This document shows, piece after piece, positions 26,249 to 34,820 of a stretch of DNA of 64,000 nucleotides; the stretch's first letter is position 1, and every line of letters begins with the position of its first letter. The notes under the pieces were generated by a model that was given only the letters and a program-made list of their open reading frames with translations, was not told the origin of the DNA and searched no databases. The position numbers and the translations under genes are program-made. The stretch comes from Aquibacillus rhizosphaerae (lineage in GTDB: Bacteria; Bacillota; Bacilli; Bacillales; Amphibacillaceae). The stretch covers positions 62,001 through 126,000 of the forward strand of contig NZ_JASTZU010000027.1 in the NCBI RefSeq assembly GCF_030282825.1. The letters are read 5' to 3'.

Positions 26249-26264
26249 GTTTCCTTAATGCAAC
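26249..26264. promoter_or_regulatory. MntR operator, promoter-distal
   Basis: On the minus strand the sequence GTTGCATTAAGGAAAC matches the B. subtilis MntR consensus TTTGCCTTAAGGAAAC with three differences. It lies 24 bases before mntA, in the leader. An inverted repeat AATTTCACA/TGTGAAATT at 26281-26304 sits between the two MntR sites. Confidence 0.7.
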
Positions 26265-26348
26265 TTTTTTAAAAAAATATAATTTCACATTATGTTGTGA
26301 AATTCAGTAGTGTGCATATGGTTAATTTAATTGCTGTAGTCGCAAAAA

Positions 26349-26391
26349 GTTTCTCTAAGGCAAATTATATGCAATAATGAAAGAAAGTCAA
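26349..26391 (-). promoter_or_regulatory. mntABCD promoter with overlapping MntR operator
   Basis: On the minus strand TTGACT (26386-26391), a 16-base spacer and TATAAT (26364-26369) are followed at once by TTTGCCTTAGAGAAAC (26349-26364), which differs from the MntR consensus at two central bases. Mn-loaded MntR bound here would block transcription start, as in the B. subtilis operon. Confidence 0.88.
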
Positions 26392-26495
26392 TAATATTTA
26401 CAATATTTTAATTATTAAAACTTTCGACAAAAAAAGTAGATTTTCTCTTGCATACATTTTGTTCGGTTGTTATAATATAAAACATCACATAAGTT

Positions 26496-26525
26496 TTGAC
26501 AGATTATATGACAGAAACATAAAAT
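26496..26525 (+). promoter_or_regulatory. Promoter upstream of the tRNA-Gly region
   Basis: TTGACA (26496-26501) and TAAAAT (26520-26525) are 18 bases apart. Transcription would begin near 26532, run through the tRNA-like duplicate and the structured segment, and then reach the tRNA gene. Confidence 0.6.
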
Positions 26526-26540
26526 AACTTTACATAAAAA

Positions 26541-26582
26541 ATATTAGTATATGCAGGTGTAGAAAGTGGTAAAACCTCAGCC
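26541..26582 (+). repeat. Duplicated 5' half of the tRNA-Gly gene plus flank
   Basis: ATATTAGTATATGCAGGTGT and AGTGGTAAAACCTCAGCC reproduce the flank and first half of the tRNA-Gly gene at 26706, with a few substitutions. The similarity stops in the 5' strand of the anticodon stem. The 3' half is missing, so no tRNA can form. The following 26583-26680 contains nested hairpins: TGTCCC (26616) with GGGACA (26659), enclosing ATCTTC/GAAGAT. Confidence 0.75.
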
Positions 26583-26705
26583 ACGTGCGACACATCCACC
26601 GAGTAAGCTTCGAGTTGTCCCGAAGCATTAATCTTCTTTGAATAGGCTGGAAGATGCAGGGACATATCGTGTGTGACTTATATAAAATTTTAATATTACC
26701 TATAT

Positions 26706-26779
26706 GCGGGTGTAGTTTAGTGGTAAAACCTCAGCCTTCCAAGCTGATGATGAGGGTTCGATTCCCTTCACCCGCTCCA
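26706..26779 (+). tRNA. tRNA-Gly (anticodon UCC)
   Basis: A 74-base cloverleaf with encoded CCA. Acceptor GCGGGTG pairs with CACCCGC, the D-arm contains AGTGGT, anticodon stem TCAGC/GCTGA encloses loop CTTCCAA (anticodon TCC), and the T-arm GAGGG-TTCGATT-CCCTT follows. It reads GGA (and by wobble GGG) glycine codons. It is a single tRNA gene, not part of a cluster, ended by the terminator at 26792. Confidence 0.97.
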
Positions 26780-26791
26780 TTAAACACGTGA

Positions 26792-26842
26792 GCAACGCAG
26801 TGTTTCGTTGAATAAGCAACGAAGCATTGCGTTTTATTTTTA
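26792..26842 (+). terminator. Intrinsic terminator after tRNA-Gly
   Basis: AACGCAGTGTTTCGTTG pairs with CAACGAAGCATTGCGTT (with two G-U pairs) over a 6-base loop and is followed by TTATTTTTA. Confidence 0.88.
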
Positions 26843-26858
26843 TGCTTTTTTCTATAAG

Positions 26859-27010
26859 TTTTGTTTATGAGAGATAAACATAAAGTCTGCATTAGTATTC
26901 TTAACCTTTCTACAATACTTTCCTAGTACAGTGGTAAATTGGCGCTACGTAAAAAGACTCGCTTTCCATTGGGAACGTTTCAGTCTCCTCGCGAGCAAAT
27001 GAATGTTAAC
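26859..27010. repeat. Dispersed palindromic repeat, copy C (left arm only)
   Basis: TTTGTTTATGAGAGATAAAC, ATAAAGTCTGCATTAGTATT and CTCGCTTTCCATTGGGAACG match the left arm of the elements at 16300 and 34821, but no matching right arm is found. It is a diverged, truncated copy. The remaining bases to 27160 contain only a small hairpin (about 27055-27085). Confidence 0.6.
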
Positions 27011-27179
27011 AAATAAAGCTTGTTTTCACTCACCTTAAACTTTTGGTTTTGAGCAAGTATGCTTTTCTTTGAAAGCATGCCGTTTTAATGTGTCATTTGT
27101 TATAGCCATCACTTGAAACTATATTAGTATAGGTTGTATTCTATGGTATAAAGGTGTTTTAAAAAGGTGGTATGACGAA

Positions 27180-28889
27180 TTGAAAAAACTACAAAAGTTA
27201 TTGTCAGAAATAGATGGCAAAAGTTTTAAAGCATATAAATCGATTCAAGGTAGATATTCCTTTCATCATTTTGAATTAATGGTTGATTACGTTCAAGGTG
27301 ATCCGTTTGCTGCCCCATCTAAAATTAGGATTATAATTCCTAATGTATATCGTAAAATTGATTCATCTTGGAAAGATGATTATTTTCGTAAAGTATATGC
27401 AGAAGACACAATTGCTCGTTCTGTAGCGGCAGCTATAGCAAAAAATAATAAACAAAGCAAAGGATCAGGTAAAAGTGGCTTGATTGCCATTGATGCCCCA
27501 GGACAAGAAATATTAGATAGAACCGCAGTAAGTATAGATCCAAGCCATGTGACAATTTGTTTATCGATTGGTTTACCTGCTAATGGACGAAGAATAAACG
27601 GAAATGAAGCAGAAAAGCTTTTATTTGATGCAATACCAGGGATTTTATCAAAATCTATTTTTTCTATAGAAGATGATTCCATCCATGCAGCAGTAAAATT
27701 GGCTGATCAACATCAAGCAATTAGGAGGAAAATGGAAGAGAATGAATGGATTGCTTTTATTGCGAATGGTTCGATATTGCCAAGACAAAGTGGTATAAGT
27801 AATAAACCTTTAAAACAAGCAATTCCATTTAAAAGTCCGGACACAAATAAGGTTCAGATTCATTTACCACATCAAAATCAACCACTTGAGGGTATGGCTA
27901 TTAAGAAAGGTGTAACTGTCATTGTTGGCGGAGGGTATCATGGAAAAAGTACCCTGTTGAATGCAATTGAACGTGGCGTGTATCATCATATAGTAGGGGA
28001 CGGTAGAGAATTTGTTGTGACCAACCCTGATGCCGTTAAAGTTCGTGCCGAAGATGGAAGACAAATAAGTACTGTAAATATATCTTCATTTATAAATGAC
28101 CTTCCACATCAACAAGATACAAAACGATTTACTACAGAAAATGCAAGTGGTAGTACTTCACAAGCGGCTAATGTCGTCGAAGCAATTGAATCAGGGGCCA
28201 CTACCATTTTAATCGATGAGGATACGAGTGCTACTAACTTTATGATTCGAGATTCTAGAATGCAAGCATTAGTTGCTAAAGAAAAAGAACCAATCACTCC
28301 GTTTATTGATAAAGTTAAACAAATGAATGACCACCTAAAAGTTTCAACAATACTAGTAATGGGTGGCTCAGGTGATTATTTTGATGTAGCTGACCAAGTT
28401 ATCATGATGGACCAATATGAACCCAAAAATGTCACAGAGCAGGCGAAGGAAATAGCTGAAAAATATCCAAATGTCAGAGATGCTTATGATGCACAAGGTT
28501 TCGGATCTATTAGCAAGCGATACTTTCTACCTGCTAGTCTACAAACACAGAGAGGTAAGAATTCAAAGGTTCAGGCTAAAGGTTTATCTACGATTATTAT
28601 GGGCAAAACAGATATATCGCTACACTATATAGAACAATTAGTGGATAGTTCTCAAACGAACATGATTGCTGAAATCATTCGGTATTTAGATAAACAGGGG
28701 ATGTTAAAAAACGAACAATCCTTGGAACAGCTACTGAATCGGATAGAAGAACAAATTGATGAAAAAGGCTTAGCTTCATTTGCTGCTTTTCCAAATCAAC
28801 ATCCTGGTGATTTAGCAAGACCGCGTCGTTTTGAAATTGCAGCAACACTAAATCGAATACGTACAGCTAATGTAAAGATATTGGATTAA
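27180..28889 (+). CDS. Predicted ABC-class ATPase (COG3044 type)
   Basis: A 569-aa soluble protein of the 'predicted ATPase of the ABC class' family. The N-terminal half (about 1-245) includes GRYSFHHFELMVDYVQGDPF and APSKIRI, then SKGSGKSGLIAIDAPGQEIL. A P-loop follows at about residue 255-265 in VIVGGGYHGKSTLLNAIERG, with GDGREFVVT soon after, and a Walker-B-like TTILIDEDTSATNFMIRDSR. There are no membrane segments, and partners and role are unknown. TTG at 27180, 9 bases after AAAGGTGG, is the only suitable start. queG starts 40 bases downstream and may be co-transcribed. Confidence 0.85.
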   Translation: MKKLQKLLSEIDGKSFKAYKSIQGRYSFHHFELMVDYVQGDPFAAPSKIRIIIPNVYRKIDSSWKDDYFRKVYAEDTIARSVAAAIAKNNKQSKGSGKSGLIAIDAPGQEILDRTAVSIDPSHVTICLSIGLPANGRRINGNEAEKLLFDAIPGILSKSIFSIEDDSIHAAVKLADQHQAIRRKMEENEWIAFIANGSILPRQSGISNKPLKQAIPFKSPDTNKVQIHLPHQNQPLEGMAIKKGVTVIVGGGYHGKSTLLNAIERGVYHHIVGDGREFVVTNPDAVKVRAEDGRQISTVNISSFINDLPHQQDTKRFTTENASGSTSQAANVVEAIESGATTILIDEDTSATNFMIRDSRMQALVAKEKEPITPFIDKVKQMNDHLKVSTILVMGGSGDYFDVADQVIMMDQYEPKNVTEQAKEIAEKYPNVRDAYDAQGFGSISKRYFLPASLQTQRGKNSKVQAKGLSTIIMGKTDISLHYIEQLVDSSQTNMIAEIIRYLDKQGMLKNEQSLEQLLNRIEEQIDEKGLASFAAFPNQHPGDLARPRRFEIAATLNRIRTANVKILD

Positions 28890-28929
28890 TATAAATAAGT
28901 TTTATGGAAAAAGAAAGGAGGGGAATGGA

Positions 28930-30069
28930 ATGGCTTATGAAACACTTAAAGAAGAAGTGATTAATTACGGCAAACAAATTGGTATAGATAAAATTGGTTT
29001 TGCCTCCGTTGACGAATTTACAGAATTAAAATCTAGACTTAAACTCCAACAAGAATCAGGTTTCAAATCTGGATTTGAAAAAGGTACGATTGAAGAACGA
29101 ACCGAACCGACTAGATTAATGCCTGAAGCACAGTCAATTATCGCGATTGCACTTGCTTATCCTACAAAATTGAAAGATGCCCCAAAGAGTGTTAAAGGTG
29201 ATCGTCGTGGTAATTTTTGTAGAGCGTCTTGGGGGAAGGACTATCACCACTTATTGAGAGACAAATTAGAGAAGTTAGGTGAATTTATTAAACATAAGGT
29301 TAATGGATTTACCTACAAACCGATGGTAGATACTGGTGAGTTGTCTGACCGTGCTGTAGCTGAAAGAGCTGGGATTGGTTTTAGTGGGAAAAATTGTGCT
29401 ATTATAACTCCAGAATTTGGTTCCTATGTCTACTTAGGTGAGATGATTACTAACATTCCATTTCCTCCTGATTCACCGGTTGATGATGGATGTGGTGAAT
29501 GTACAAAGTGTATTGATAGTTGTCCAACTGGTGCTTTGGTGGAAGGTGGCAGGTTAAATGCACAAAAATGTATTGCCTTCTTAACACAAACAAAAGGTTT
29601 TTTACCAGATGAGTATCGTGAAAAAATAGGGAACCAATTGTATGGGTTTGACACCTGTCAGGTAGTTTGTCCAAAGAATAAAGGGAAAGACTTCCACCAT
29701 CATCCTGAAATGGAACCAGAACCGGAATTAGTTAAGCCAAGGCTTGTTCCGTTGTTATCAATGTCAAACCGGGAATTCAAGGAGAAATTCGGTGATATGG
29801 CAGGTTCTTGGCGTGGCAAAAAACCGATTCAAAGAAACGCAATTATTGGCTTAGCGCACTACAAGGAAGTGTCAGCTATAGGTGAATTAGTTCGAGTAAT
29901 GAACGAAGACCCGCGACCAGTAATCCGTGGGACAGCAGCTTGGGCAATTGGGAAAATTAGTACCAAAGATGGATTTGAAGAAATTAAGAAAGCGATGGTA
30001 AAAGAATCAGATCCAGAGGTTCTTGTTGAAATGGAGAAAGGATTGGCATTTCAATCTATTCATGTATAA
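28930..30069 (+). CDS. queG: Epoxyqueuosine reductase QueG
   Basis: A 379-aa cobalamin-dependent iron-sulfur enzyme that makes the last step of queuosine synthesis, reducing epoxyqueuosine to queuosine at position 34 of tRNAs with GUN anticodons. The N-terminal domain has VDTGELSDRAVAERAGIGF. Two [4Fe-4S] clusters are supplied by CGECTKCIDSCPTGAL, KCIAFLTQ and CQVVCPKN. A C-terminal HEAT-like region (RGTAAWAIGKI, about 320-379) completes the normal length. GGAGGGG lies before ATG 28930. No other queuosine genes are in the window. Confidence 0.96.
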   Translation: MAYETLKEEVINYGKQIGIDKIGFASVDEFTELKSRLKLQQESGFKSGFEKGTIEERTEPTRLMPEAQSIIAIALAYPTKLKDAPKSVKGDRRGNFCRASWGKDYHHLLRDKLEKLGEFIKHKVNGFTYKPMVDTGELSDRAVAERAGIGFSGKNCAIITPEFGSYVYLGEMITNIPFPPDSPVDDGCGECTKCIDSCPTGALVEGGRLNAQKCIAFLTQTKGFLPDEYREKIGNQLYGFDTCQVVCPKNKGKDFHHHPEMEPEPELVKPRLVPLLSMSNREFKEKFGDMAGSWRGKKPIQRNAIIGLAHYKEVSAIGELVRVMNEDPRPVIRGTAAWAIGKISTKDGFEEIKKAMVKESDPEVLVEMEKGLAFQSIHV

Positions 30070-30191
30070 ATTTTGTAAAACTCTTCCATAGCGCTTTTTA
30101 TTGCTGAATCTTTTTAGTACAATTAGATATAAGAAAATGCATAAGATAAAAAAGCATAAATGAATGAAAAATATCTTTAGGGAGGCTTCGT

Positions 30192-30716
30192 ATGGGGAAT
30201 CAATCTTATCTTTATTATGATGAAATGGAAACGCCAGTCGGCCCATTAACGATCATCATGACTAATAAAGGTTTATGCAGAATTGATTTTGGGGAAATGA
30301 AACAATTATCGTCGGTTCTTCATACGTGGAGTAAAAGATTTTTTCTTTCATCTTCTATAGTCAAGGATCCATCAAGATTTGATCAGGTCAAAAAACAATT
30401 AATAGAATATTTCCAGGAGGAAAGACAGGAATTTTCGATAGATTATCACTTACTAGGAACACCATTCCAACAGAAGGTCTGGGAAGCGCTAATTAAAGAG
30501 ATTCCTTATGGTGAAACAAGATCCTATAAAGATGTTGCAAAGTGTATTCAAGCACCTAAAGCTATTAGAGCTGTTGGAGGTGCAATAAATAAAAACCCAT
30601 TGTCTATTATCATTCCTTGTCACCGTGTTATCGGGAGCAATGGCGCACTTGTTGGTTATAACGGTGGAATGGAAAAGAAAAAACATCTTTTGCGTTTAGA
30701 GAAGACACTAGTTTGA
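30192..30716 (+). CDS. ogt: Methylated-DNA--protein-cysteine methyltransferase
   Basis: A 174-aa O6-alkylguanine-DNA alkyltransferase that repairs O6-methylguanine by irreversible transfer to its own cysteine. The C-terminal domain has GTPFQQKVWEALIKEIPYGE, RAVGGAINKNP and the active-site IIPCHRVIGSNGALVGYNGG (acceptor Cys in PCHRV). The N-terminal half is the usual ribonuclease-H-like domain. The start follows GGGAGG. Its stop codon lies within the stem of its terminator. It resembles B. subtilis Ogt/AdaB in length. Confidence 0.95.
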   Translation: MGNQSYLYYDEMETPVGPLTIIMTNKGLCRIDFGEMKQLSSVLHTWSKRFFLSSSIVKDPSRFDQVKKQLIEYFQEERQEFSIDYHLLGTPFQQKVWEALIKEIPYGETRSYKDVAKCIQAPKAIRAVGGAINKNPLSIIIPCHRVIGSNGALVGYNGGMEKKKHLLRLEKTLV

Positions 30717-30752
30717 TTAATTAATCAAACTAGTGTCTTTGGTTTTTTATTC
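30704..30752 (+). terminator. Intrinsic terminator of ogt
   Basis: GACACTAGTTTGATTAA and its exact complement form a 17-bp palindrome spanning 30704-30737, followed by TTTGGTTTTTT. The coding sequence ends inside the left arm. Confidence 0.85.
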
Positions 30753-30819
30753 AAGAGGTTAATTTATAATCATTGCTTCCGAGTTGAGTTCATAGGCTTA
30801 AACAGAAGGAGTGATGTCG

Positions 30820-31683
30820 ATGAAAGTAGTTGATCAAATTAAAAAATATTGGTCAGAGCAATTAGAAATGGATCGAGTAGATGATTTACCAAATTGGATT
30901 CTTGATAAAAAGAAATATCATGAAAAAAGAGGGAATAAGGTTCCTCGAATTTCAGGAAAAGGTAGATTATTTCGTAGTTATGAAACAGCAAGTAAAGAGA
31001 TGAAAGTAGAGTATAACTTGAATGTAATATTTTTTGTTAAAAATGGAAAAAAATTTTATCATGAAGAGGATGAAAGATTTCATCAAGCATTATTTTATAA
31101 AGGAACGCTTGTAGAAGACAAGGAAATTCTTTCGGAAGAACAACAAGAGCCAATACCGACCATCGATCCATTACAAAGAGAGAATGGACCTGATCAACGG
31201 TTTGAATACGACCGGAGAACAGCAGTTCAGTATGCTGAGAGATGGTGGAATGATTATAATCCAGATTATAAGAAGTTTAGTGTTGATTGTACAAATTATG
31301 TTTCCCAGTGCTTACATGCAGGTGGTGCGCCAATGAAAGGAGCGCCAAATAGAGGAAGTGGATGGTGGTATGAAGATAACACCTGGAGTTACAGCTGGGC
31401 TGTGGCACATTCGTTACGATGGTATTTAAGTGGTTCAAACCAAGGTCTTAAAGGTAAGGAATTGGAAAATGCCATTGATCTTTTGCCCGGTGATATCATC
31501 TGCTATGATTTTGAAGGGGACGGGAAATGGGATCATAATACAATTGTTGTTGATAAGGATAACGACGGAATGCCGTTAGTCAATGCGCACACGAACAATA
31601 GTCGGCACCGTTATTGGTCCTATGAAGACTCTTACGCATGGACATCTGAATGTAAGTATAAGTTCTTTCGGATTGGTGAGTGA
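30820..31683 (+). CDS. Amidase_6 (putative amidase domain) protein
   Basis: A 287-aa protein without signal peptide. The C-terminal part (about 125-287) is the Pfam Amidase_6-type NlpC/P60-like domain: YDRRTAVQYAERWWNDYNPD, then DCTNYVSQCLHAGGAPM with the probable catalytic Cys, the WAVAHSLRWYL region, LLPGDIICYDFEGDGKWDHN with the His, and NAHTNNSRHRYWS. Homologues are often spore-wall or cell-wall associated in Bacillus. The first 115 residues are a lysine-rich region without a recognised domain. ATG 30820 is chosen because AGAAGGAG (30805-30811) overlaps the GTG at 30811 and is too close to ATG 30814. Confidence 0.83.
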   Translation: MKVVDQIKKYWSEQLEMDRVDDLPNWILDKKKYHEKRGNKVPRISGKGRLFRSYETASKEMKVEYNLNVIFFVKNGKKFYHEEDERFHQALFYKGTLVEDKEILSEEQQEPIPTIDPLQRENGPDQRFEYDRRTAVQYAERWWNDYNPDYKKFSVDCTNYVSQCLHAGGAPMKGAPNRGSGWWYEDNTWSYSWAVAHSLRWYLSGSNQGLKGKELENAIDLLPGDIICYDFEGDGKWDHNTIVVDKDNDGMPLVNAHTNNSRHRYWSYEDSYAWTSECKYKFFRIGE

Positions 31684-31764
31684 GCCGTATTGTAAATAAC
31701 AATGTGGCCCACACATGATTTTATGCTATAATGGTCAAATTAACAGTAGTAAGAGGTGAAAAGA

Positions 31765-32244
31765 ATGGCCATACACATTGTACTATTTCAACCAGAAATT
31801 CCTGCAAATACTGGCAACATAGCCCGTACGTGTCTAGCAACAAATGCGGTTTTACATTTAATTAGGCCGCTAGGGTTTTCTACAGAAGATAAAATGTTGA
31901 GAAGAGCAGGTCTTGATTATTGGCATGATACGGATATACGTTATTATGATTCAATAGAAGAGTTATACGAGGCAAATCCAATGGGTGATTTTTATTATAT
32001 TGAAAACTTCGGAACAAAATATTATACCGATTATGATTTTAGTAACCCAGACGAGGATTTATTTTTTGTGTTTGGCAGGGAAACAAATGGAATTCCGAAA
32101 GAATTATTAGAAGGAAAAGAAGATAAGTGTTTACGGGTTCACATGGCGTCTAATGATAAAGTGCGTTCATTAAACCTGTCAAACACAGCAGCTATTATTG
32201 TATATGATGTGTTAAAACAACAAGGATTTCCAGGATTACATTAG
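31765..32244 (+). CDS. trmL: tRNA (cytidine(34)-2'-O)-methyltransferase TrmL
   Basis: A 159-aa SPOUT-class RNA methyltransferase that 2'-O-methylates the wobble base of tRNA-Leu isoacceptors. It begins HIVLFQPEIPANTGNIARTC, has HLIRPLGF, VFGRETNGIPKEL and the knotted C-terminal VRSLNLSNTAAIIVYDVL, which binds S-adenosylmethionine. ATG 31765 fits AAGAGGTGA at 31751-31759; the upstream GTG overlaps that site. Length is standard. Confidence 0.95.
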   Translation: MAIHIVLFQPEIPANTGNIARTCLATNAVLHLIRPLGFSTEDKMLRRAGLDYWHDTDIRYYDSIEELYEANPMGDFYYIENFGTKYYTDYDFSNPDEDLFFVFGRETNGIPKELLEGKEDKCLRVHMASNDKVRSLNLSNTAAIIVYDVLKQQGFPGLH

Positions 32245-32295
32245 AAAGTTTTGTTTTCATAGCAGTACTTTTTTTATTTAAAAATTCTCTATTTA

Positions 32296-32336
32296 AAAAG
32301 CCACCGTAAAGTGAAGAACTTTCTGGGGCTTTTTTG
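32296..32336 (+). terminator. Intrinsic terminator of trmL
   Basis: AAAAGCC pairs with GGGCTTTT, extended inward by AAAGT/ACTTT with an internal mismatch loop, and runs into TTTTTT. Confidence 0.7.
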
Positions 32337-32372
32337 CCTTCTATTAAATTTACTAAGATAAATTCACCAAAC

Positions 32373-32401
32373 AAAAAACACATGGATCTATTCCCATGTG
32401 T
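32373..32401 (-). terminator. Intrinsic terminator of the 30-aa membrane peptide gene
   Basis: Minus-strand ACACATGG and CCATGTGT flank an 8-base loop and are followed by TTTTTTG. It lies 13 bases after the small minus-strand ORF stop. Confidence 0.75.
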
Positions 32402-32414
32402 CAAAAAACAATAC

Positions 32415-32507
32415 TTATTTTTTTGAAATACTGTCCGTATCATAGCCAGCAGCAAAGATAGACACTAAAAATACAACACCAACACCTAGGACTAATACAA
32501 TTCCCAC
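32415..32507 (-). CDS. 30-aa small membrane protein
   Basis: A GTG at 32507 on the minus strand follows AGGAGG at a 7-base spacing and opens a 30-codon frame: a hydrophobic helix (MGIVLVLGVGVVFLVSIFAA) and a short polar tail GYDTDSISKK, then TAA. A good terminator 13 bases later makes it a self-contained transcription unit. The family is not recognised; it could be a regulatory membrane peptide or a sporulation peptide. The 32508-32864 interval upstream of prkA otherwise holds no gene. Confidence 0.6.
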   Translation of the reverse strand: MGIVLVLGVGVVFLVSIFAAGYDTDSISKK

Positions 32508-32864
32508 TTAATTACCTCCTCATTAAAGCCTTTCAAGTTATAATTGCTTATTCATTATAAAAGTATGTAAATTTCAAATGATTTTCAGTATTTGCCCAAA
32601 TTTATATGTAGACTAAATTCATTATACCTAATTTAAGGTCAATTGTGAAGATTACAATATAGAAATCTAAAATCGATAAACAACTAAACATGTCATGCAT
32701 ATATATAGAACCTAGACAACTATTTACACCTTATATAAAAATAGGTTTTTAATGAATCAAAAAACGCAAAATGCGAAATAGGATTAATCTACTCATTTTC
32801 CTTTAAGTTGCGACATAGGTTATAGTAAACAGCTTGTGTCATATCATTTTTTGGGAGGTCGCCT

Positions 32865-34760
32865 ATGGATATATTAAAAAAGGTCCAAGATTATCGAGAG
32901 GACCAAGAGAGACTGAAGTGGGAAGGTACGTTAGAGGACTATTTGAAACTTCTTAAGGAACGCCCTTATTTGGCACAATCTGCCCATTCACGGGTATATA
33001 ATATGATTAAACATAAGGGTATAGAAGAAGTGAATGGGAGGAAAATCTATAAATTTTTTGGAAATCAATTATTCGGCTTGGAAGAAGCGTTGGAAAAACT
33101 TGTTGAAGAATACTTTCACCCTGCAGCAAAACGACTTGATGTTAAAAAACGTATCTTATTGTTAATGGGTCCAGTTAGTGGTGGAAAGTCAACCTTAGTT
33201 TCATTACTAAAAAGGGGATTAGAAGAATATACCCTAACAGATGAAGGTGCAGTTTATGGAATTAAAGGATGTCCAATGCATGAAGATCCCCTTCACCTTA
33301 TTCCACAACACTTAAGAGCCGATTTTGAAGACGAAACTGGTATAAAGATAGAAGGTAATTTGTCACCACTTAATATGATGCGGCTAGAAGAAGAATATGG
33401 TGGTCGTATTGAAGATGTAATGGTAGAACGCGTATTCTTCTCAGAAGATAAGCGAGCGGGAATTGGTACGTTTAGTCCATCTGACCCCAAATCTCAAGAT
33501 ATAGCGGATTTAACTGGTTCCATCGACTTCTCTACCATTGCAGAATACGGATCGGAATCAGATCCGAGAGCTTATCGTTTTGATGGTGAATTAAACAAAG
33601 CGAATCGAGGTATGATGGAATTTCAAGAAATGTTAAAGTGTGATGAAAAATTTCTTTGGCATCTATTATCTTTGACACAAGAAGGTAATTTTAAAGCTGG
33701 TCGATTTGCACTTATATCTGCTGATGAATTGATTGTAGCCCACACAAACGAATCAGAGTATCGTTCATTTATTTCCAATAAAAAAAATGAAGCACTTCAT
33801 TCTCGTATGATTGTTATGCCTGTTCCCTATAATCTAATGGTAACAGAAGAGGAACGAATCTATGAAAAGATGATTAGTGAAAGTGACATAAAAGATGTTC
33901 ATATTGCACCACACACCTTACGAGTTGCGGCGATGTTCACCATTCTTACTCGTCTTAAGGAATCAGACCGTGGGAATTTAAGTGTACTTAAAAAAATGTA
34001 CCTATATGACGGTCAAAATGTAGAAGGATTCAGTGATGCTGATGTAACAGAATTAAAGAAAGAATTTAATGATGAGGGTATGAGTGGAATTGACCCTCGT
34101 TATGTTATAAATCGAATATCTTCTACAATAATAAAAAAAGAGATGACCACAATTAATGCACTCGACGTGCTTAGGTCCTTAAAAGATGGGCTAGAAGATC
34201 ATCCTTCCATCTCAAAAGATGACAAGGAAAAGTATATGAATTTTATTTCCACCGCTAGGAAAGAATATGACGAATTGGCAAAGAAGGAAGTGCAAAAAGC
34301 GTTTGTTTATTCGTATGAAGAATCTGCAAAAACGTTAATGGACAATTATTTAGACAATGTAGAAGCTTATTGTAATAAATCGAAAATGTTCGACCCGTTA
34401 ACCGGTGATGAAATGAATCCTGATGAAAAGTTAATGCGTTCAATCGAAGAACAAATAGGGATTTCTGAAAATGCCAAAAAGGCATTTCGTGAAGAAATAT
34501 TAATCCGAATTTCGGCCTATGCACGGAAAGGTAAGAAATTTGATTACCAATCACATGAACGACTAAGAGAAGCTATTCAGAAGAAGTTATTTGCCGACTT
34601 GAAAGATGTAGTGAAAATTACTACTTCAACCAAAACACCAGATGAACAACAATTGAAAAAAATAAATGAAGTTGTTGTTACGTTGGTCGATGAATATGGG
34701 TATAATTCAGCATCTGCAAACGAATTACTAAGGTATGTCGGAAGTTTATTGAATAGATAG
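32865..34760 (+). CDS. prkA: Serine protein kinase PrkA
   Basis: A 631-aa AAA-type protein kinase/protease-like protein. The N-terminal AAA_PrkA domain has SRVYNMIKHKGIEE, the P-loop LLLMGPVSGGKSTLVSLLKR (about residues 95-114) and CPMHEDPLHLIP; the C-terminal PrkA domain includes IDPRYVINRISSTI and DNVEAYCNKSKMFDPLTGDE. In B. subtilis PrkA is needed for efficient sporulation and acts with the YhbH/SpoVR group. The start follows GGGAGG. Here yhbH is separated from it by a dispersed repeat and odhAB, about 5.6 kb away. Confidence 0.97.
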   Translation: MDILKKVQDYREDQERLKWEGTLEDYLKLLKERPYLAQSAHSRVYNMIKHKGIEEVNGRKIYKFFGNQLFGLEEALEKLVEEYFHPAAKRLDVKKRILLLMGPVSGGKSTLVSLLKRGLEEYTLTDEGAVYGIKGCPMHEDPLHLIPQHLRADFEDETGIKIEGNLSPLNMMRLEEEYGGRIEDVMVERVFFSEDKRAGIGTFSPSDPKSQDIADLTGSIDFSTIAEYGSESDPRAYRFDGELNKANRGMMEFQEMLKCDEKFLWHLLSLTQEGNFKAGRFALISADELIVAHTNESEYRSFISNKKNEALHSRMIVMPVPYNLMVTEEERIYEKMISESDIKDVHIAPHTLRVAAMFTILTRLKESDRGNLSVLKKMYLYDGQNVEGFSDADVTELKKEFNDEGMSGIDPRYVINRISSTIIKKEMTTINALDVLRSLKDGLEDHPSISKDDKEKYMNFISTARKEYDELAKKEVQKAFVYSYEESAKTLMDNYLDNVEAYCNKSKMFDPLTGDEMNPDEKLMRSIEEQIGISENAKKAFREEILIRISAYARKGKKFDYQSHERLREAIQKKLFADLKDVVKITTSTKTPDEQQLKKINEVVVTLVDEYGYNSASANELLRYVGSLLNR

Positions 34761-34764
34761 GTCT

Positions 34765-34801
34765 AAAAGGTGATCCTAAATTTTCCGGGATCACCTTTTT
34801 A
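34765..34801 (+). terminator. Intrinsic terminator of prkA
   Basis: AAAAGGTGATCC pairs with GGGATCACCTTTT (one bulge) over a 10-base loop and continues into T residues. Confidence 0.88.
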
Positions 34802-34820
34802 TAATGCAGTTTTCGAAAAG

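Noticed and set aside
26583-26700. T-box or tRNA intron between the tRNA-like half and the tRNA gene
   Set aside because: No T-box core motif, and the 3' tRNA half does not resume after the insert in a spliceable way.
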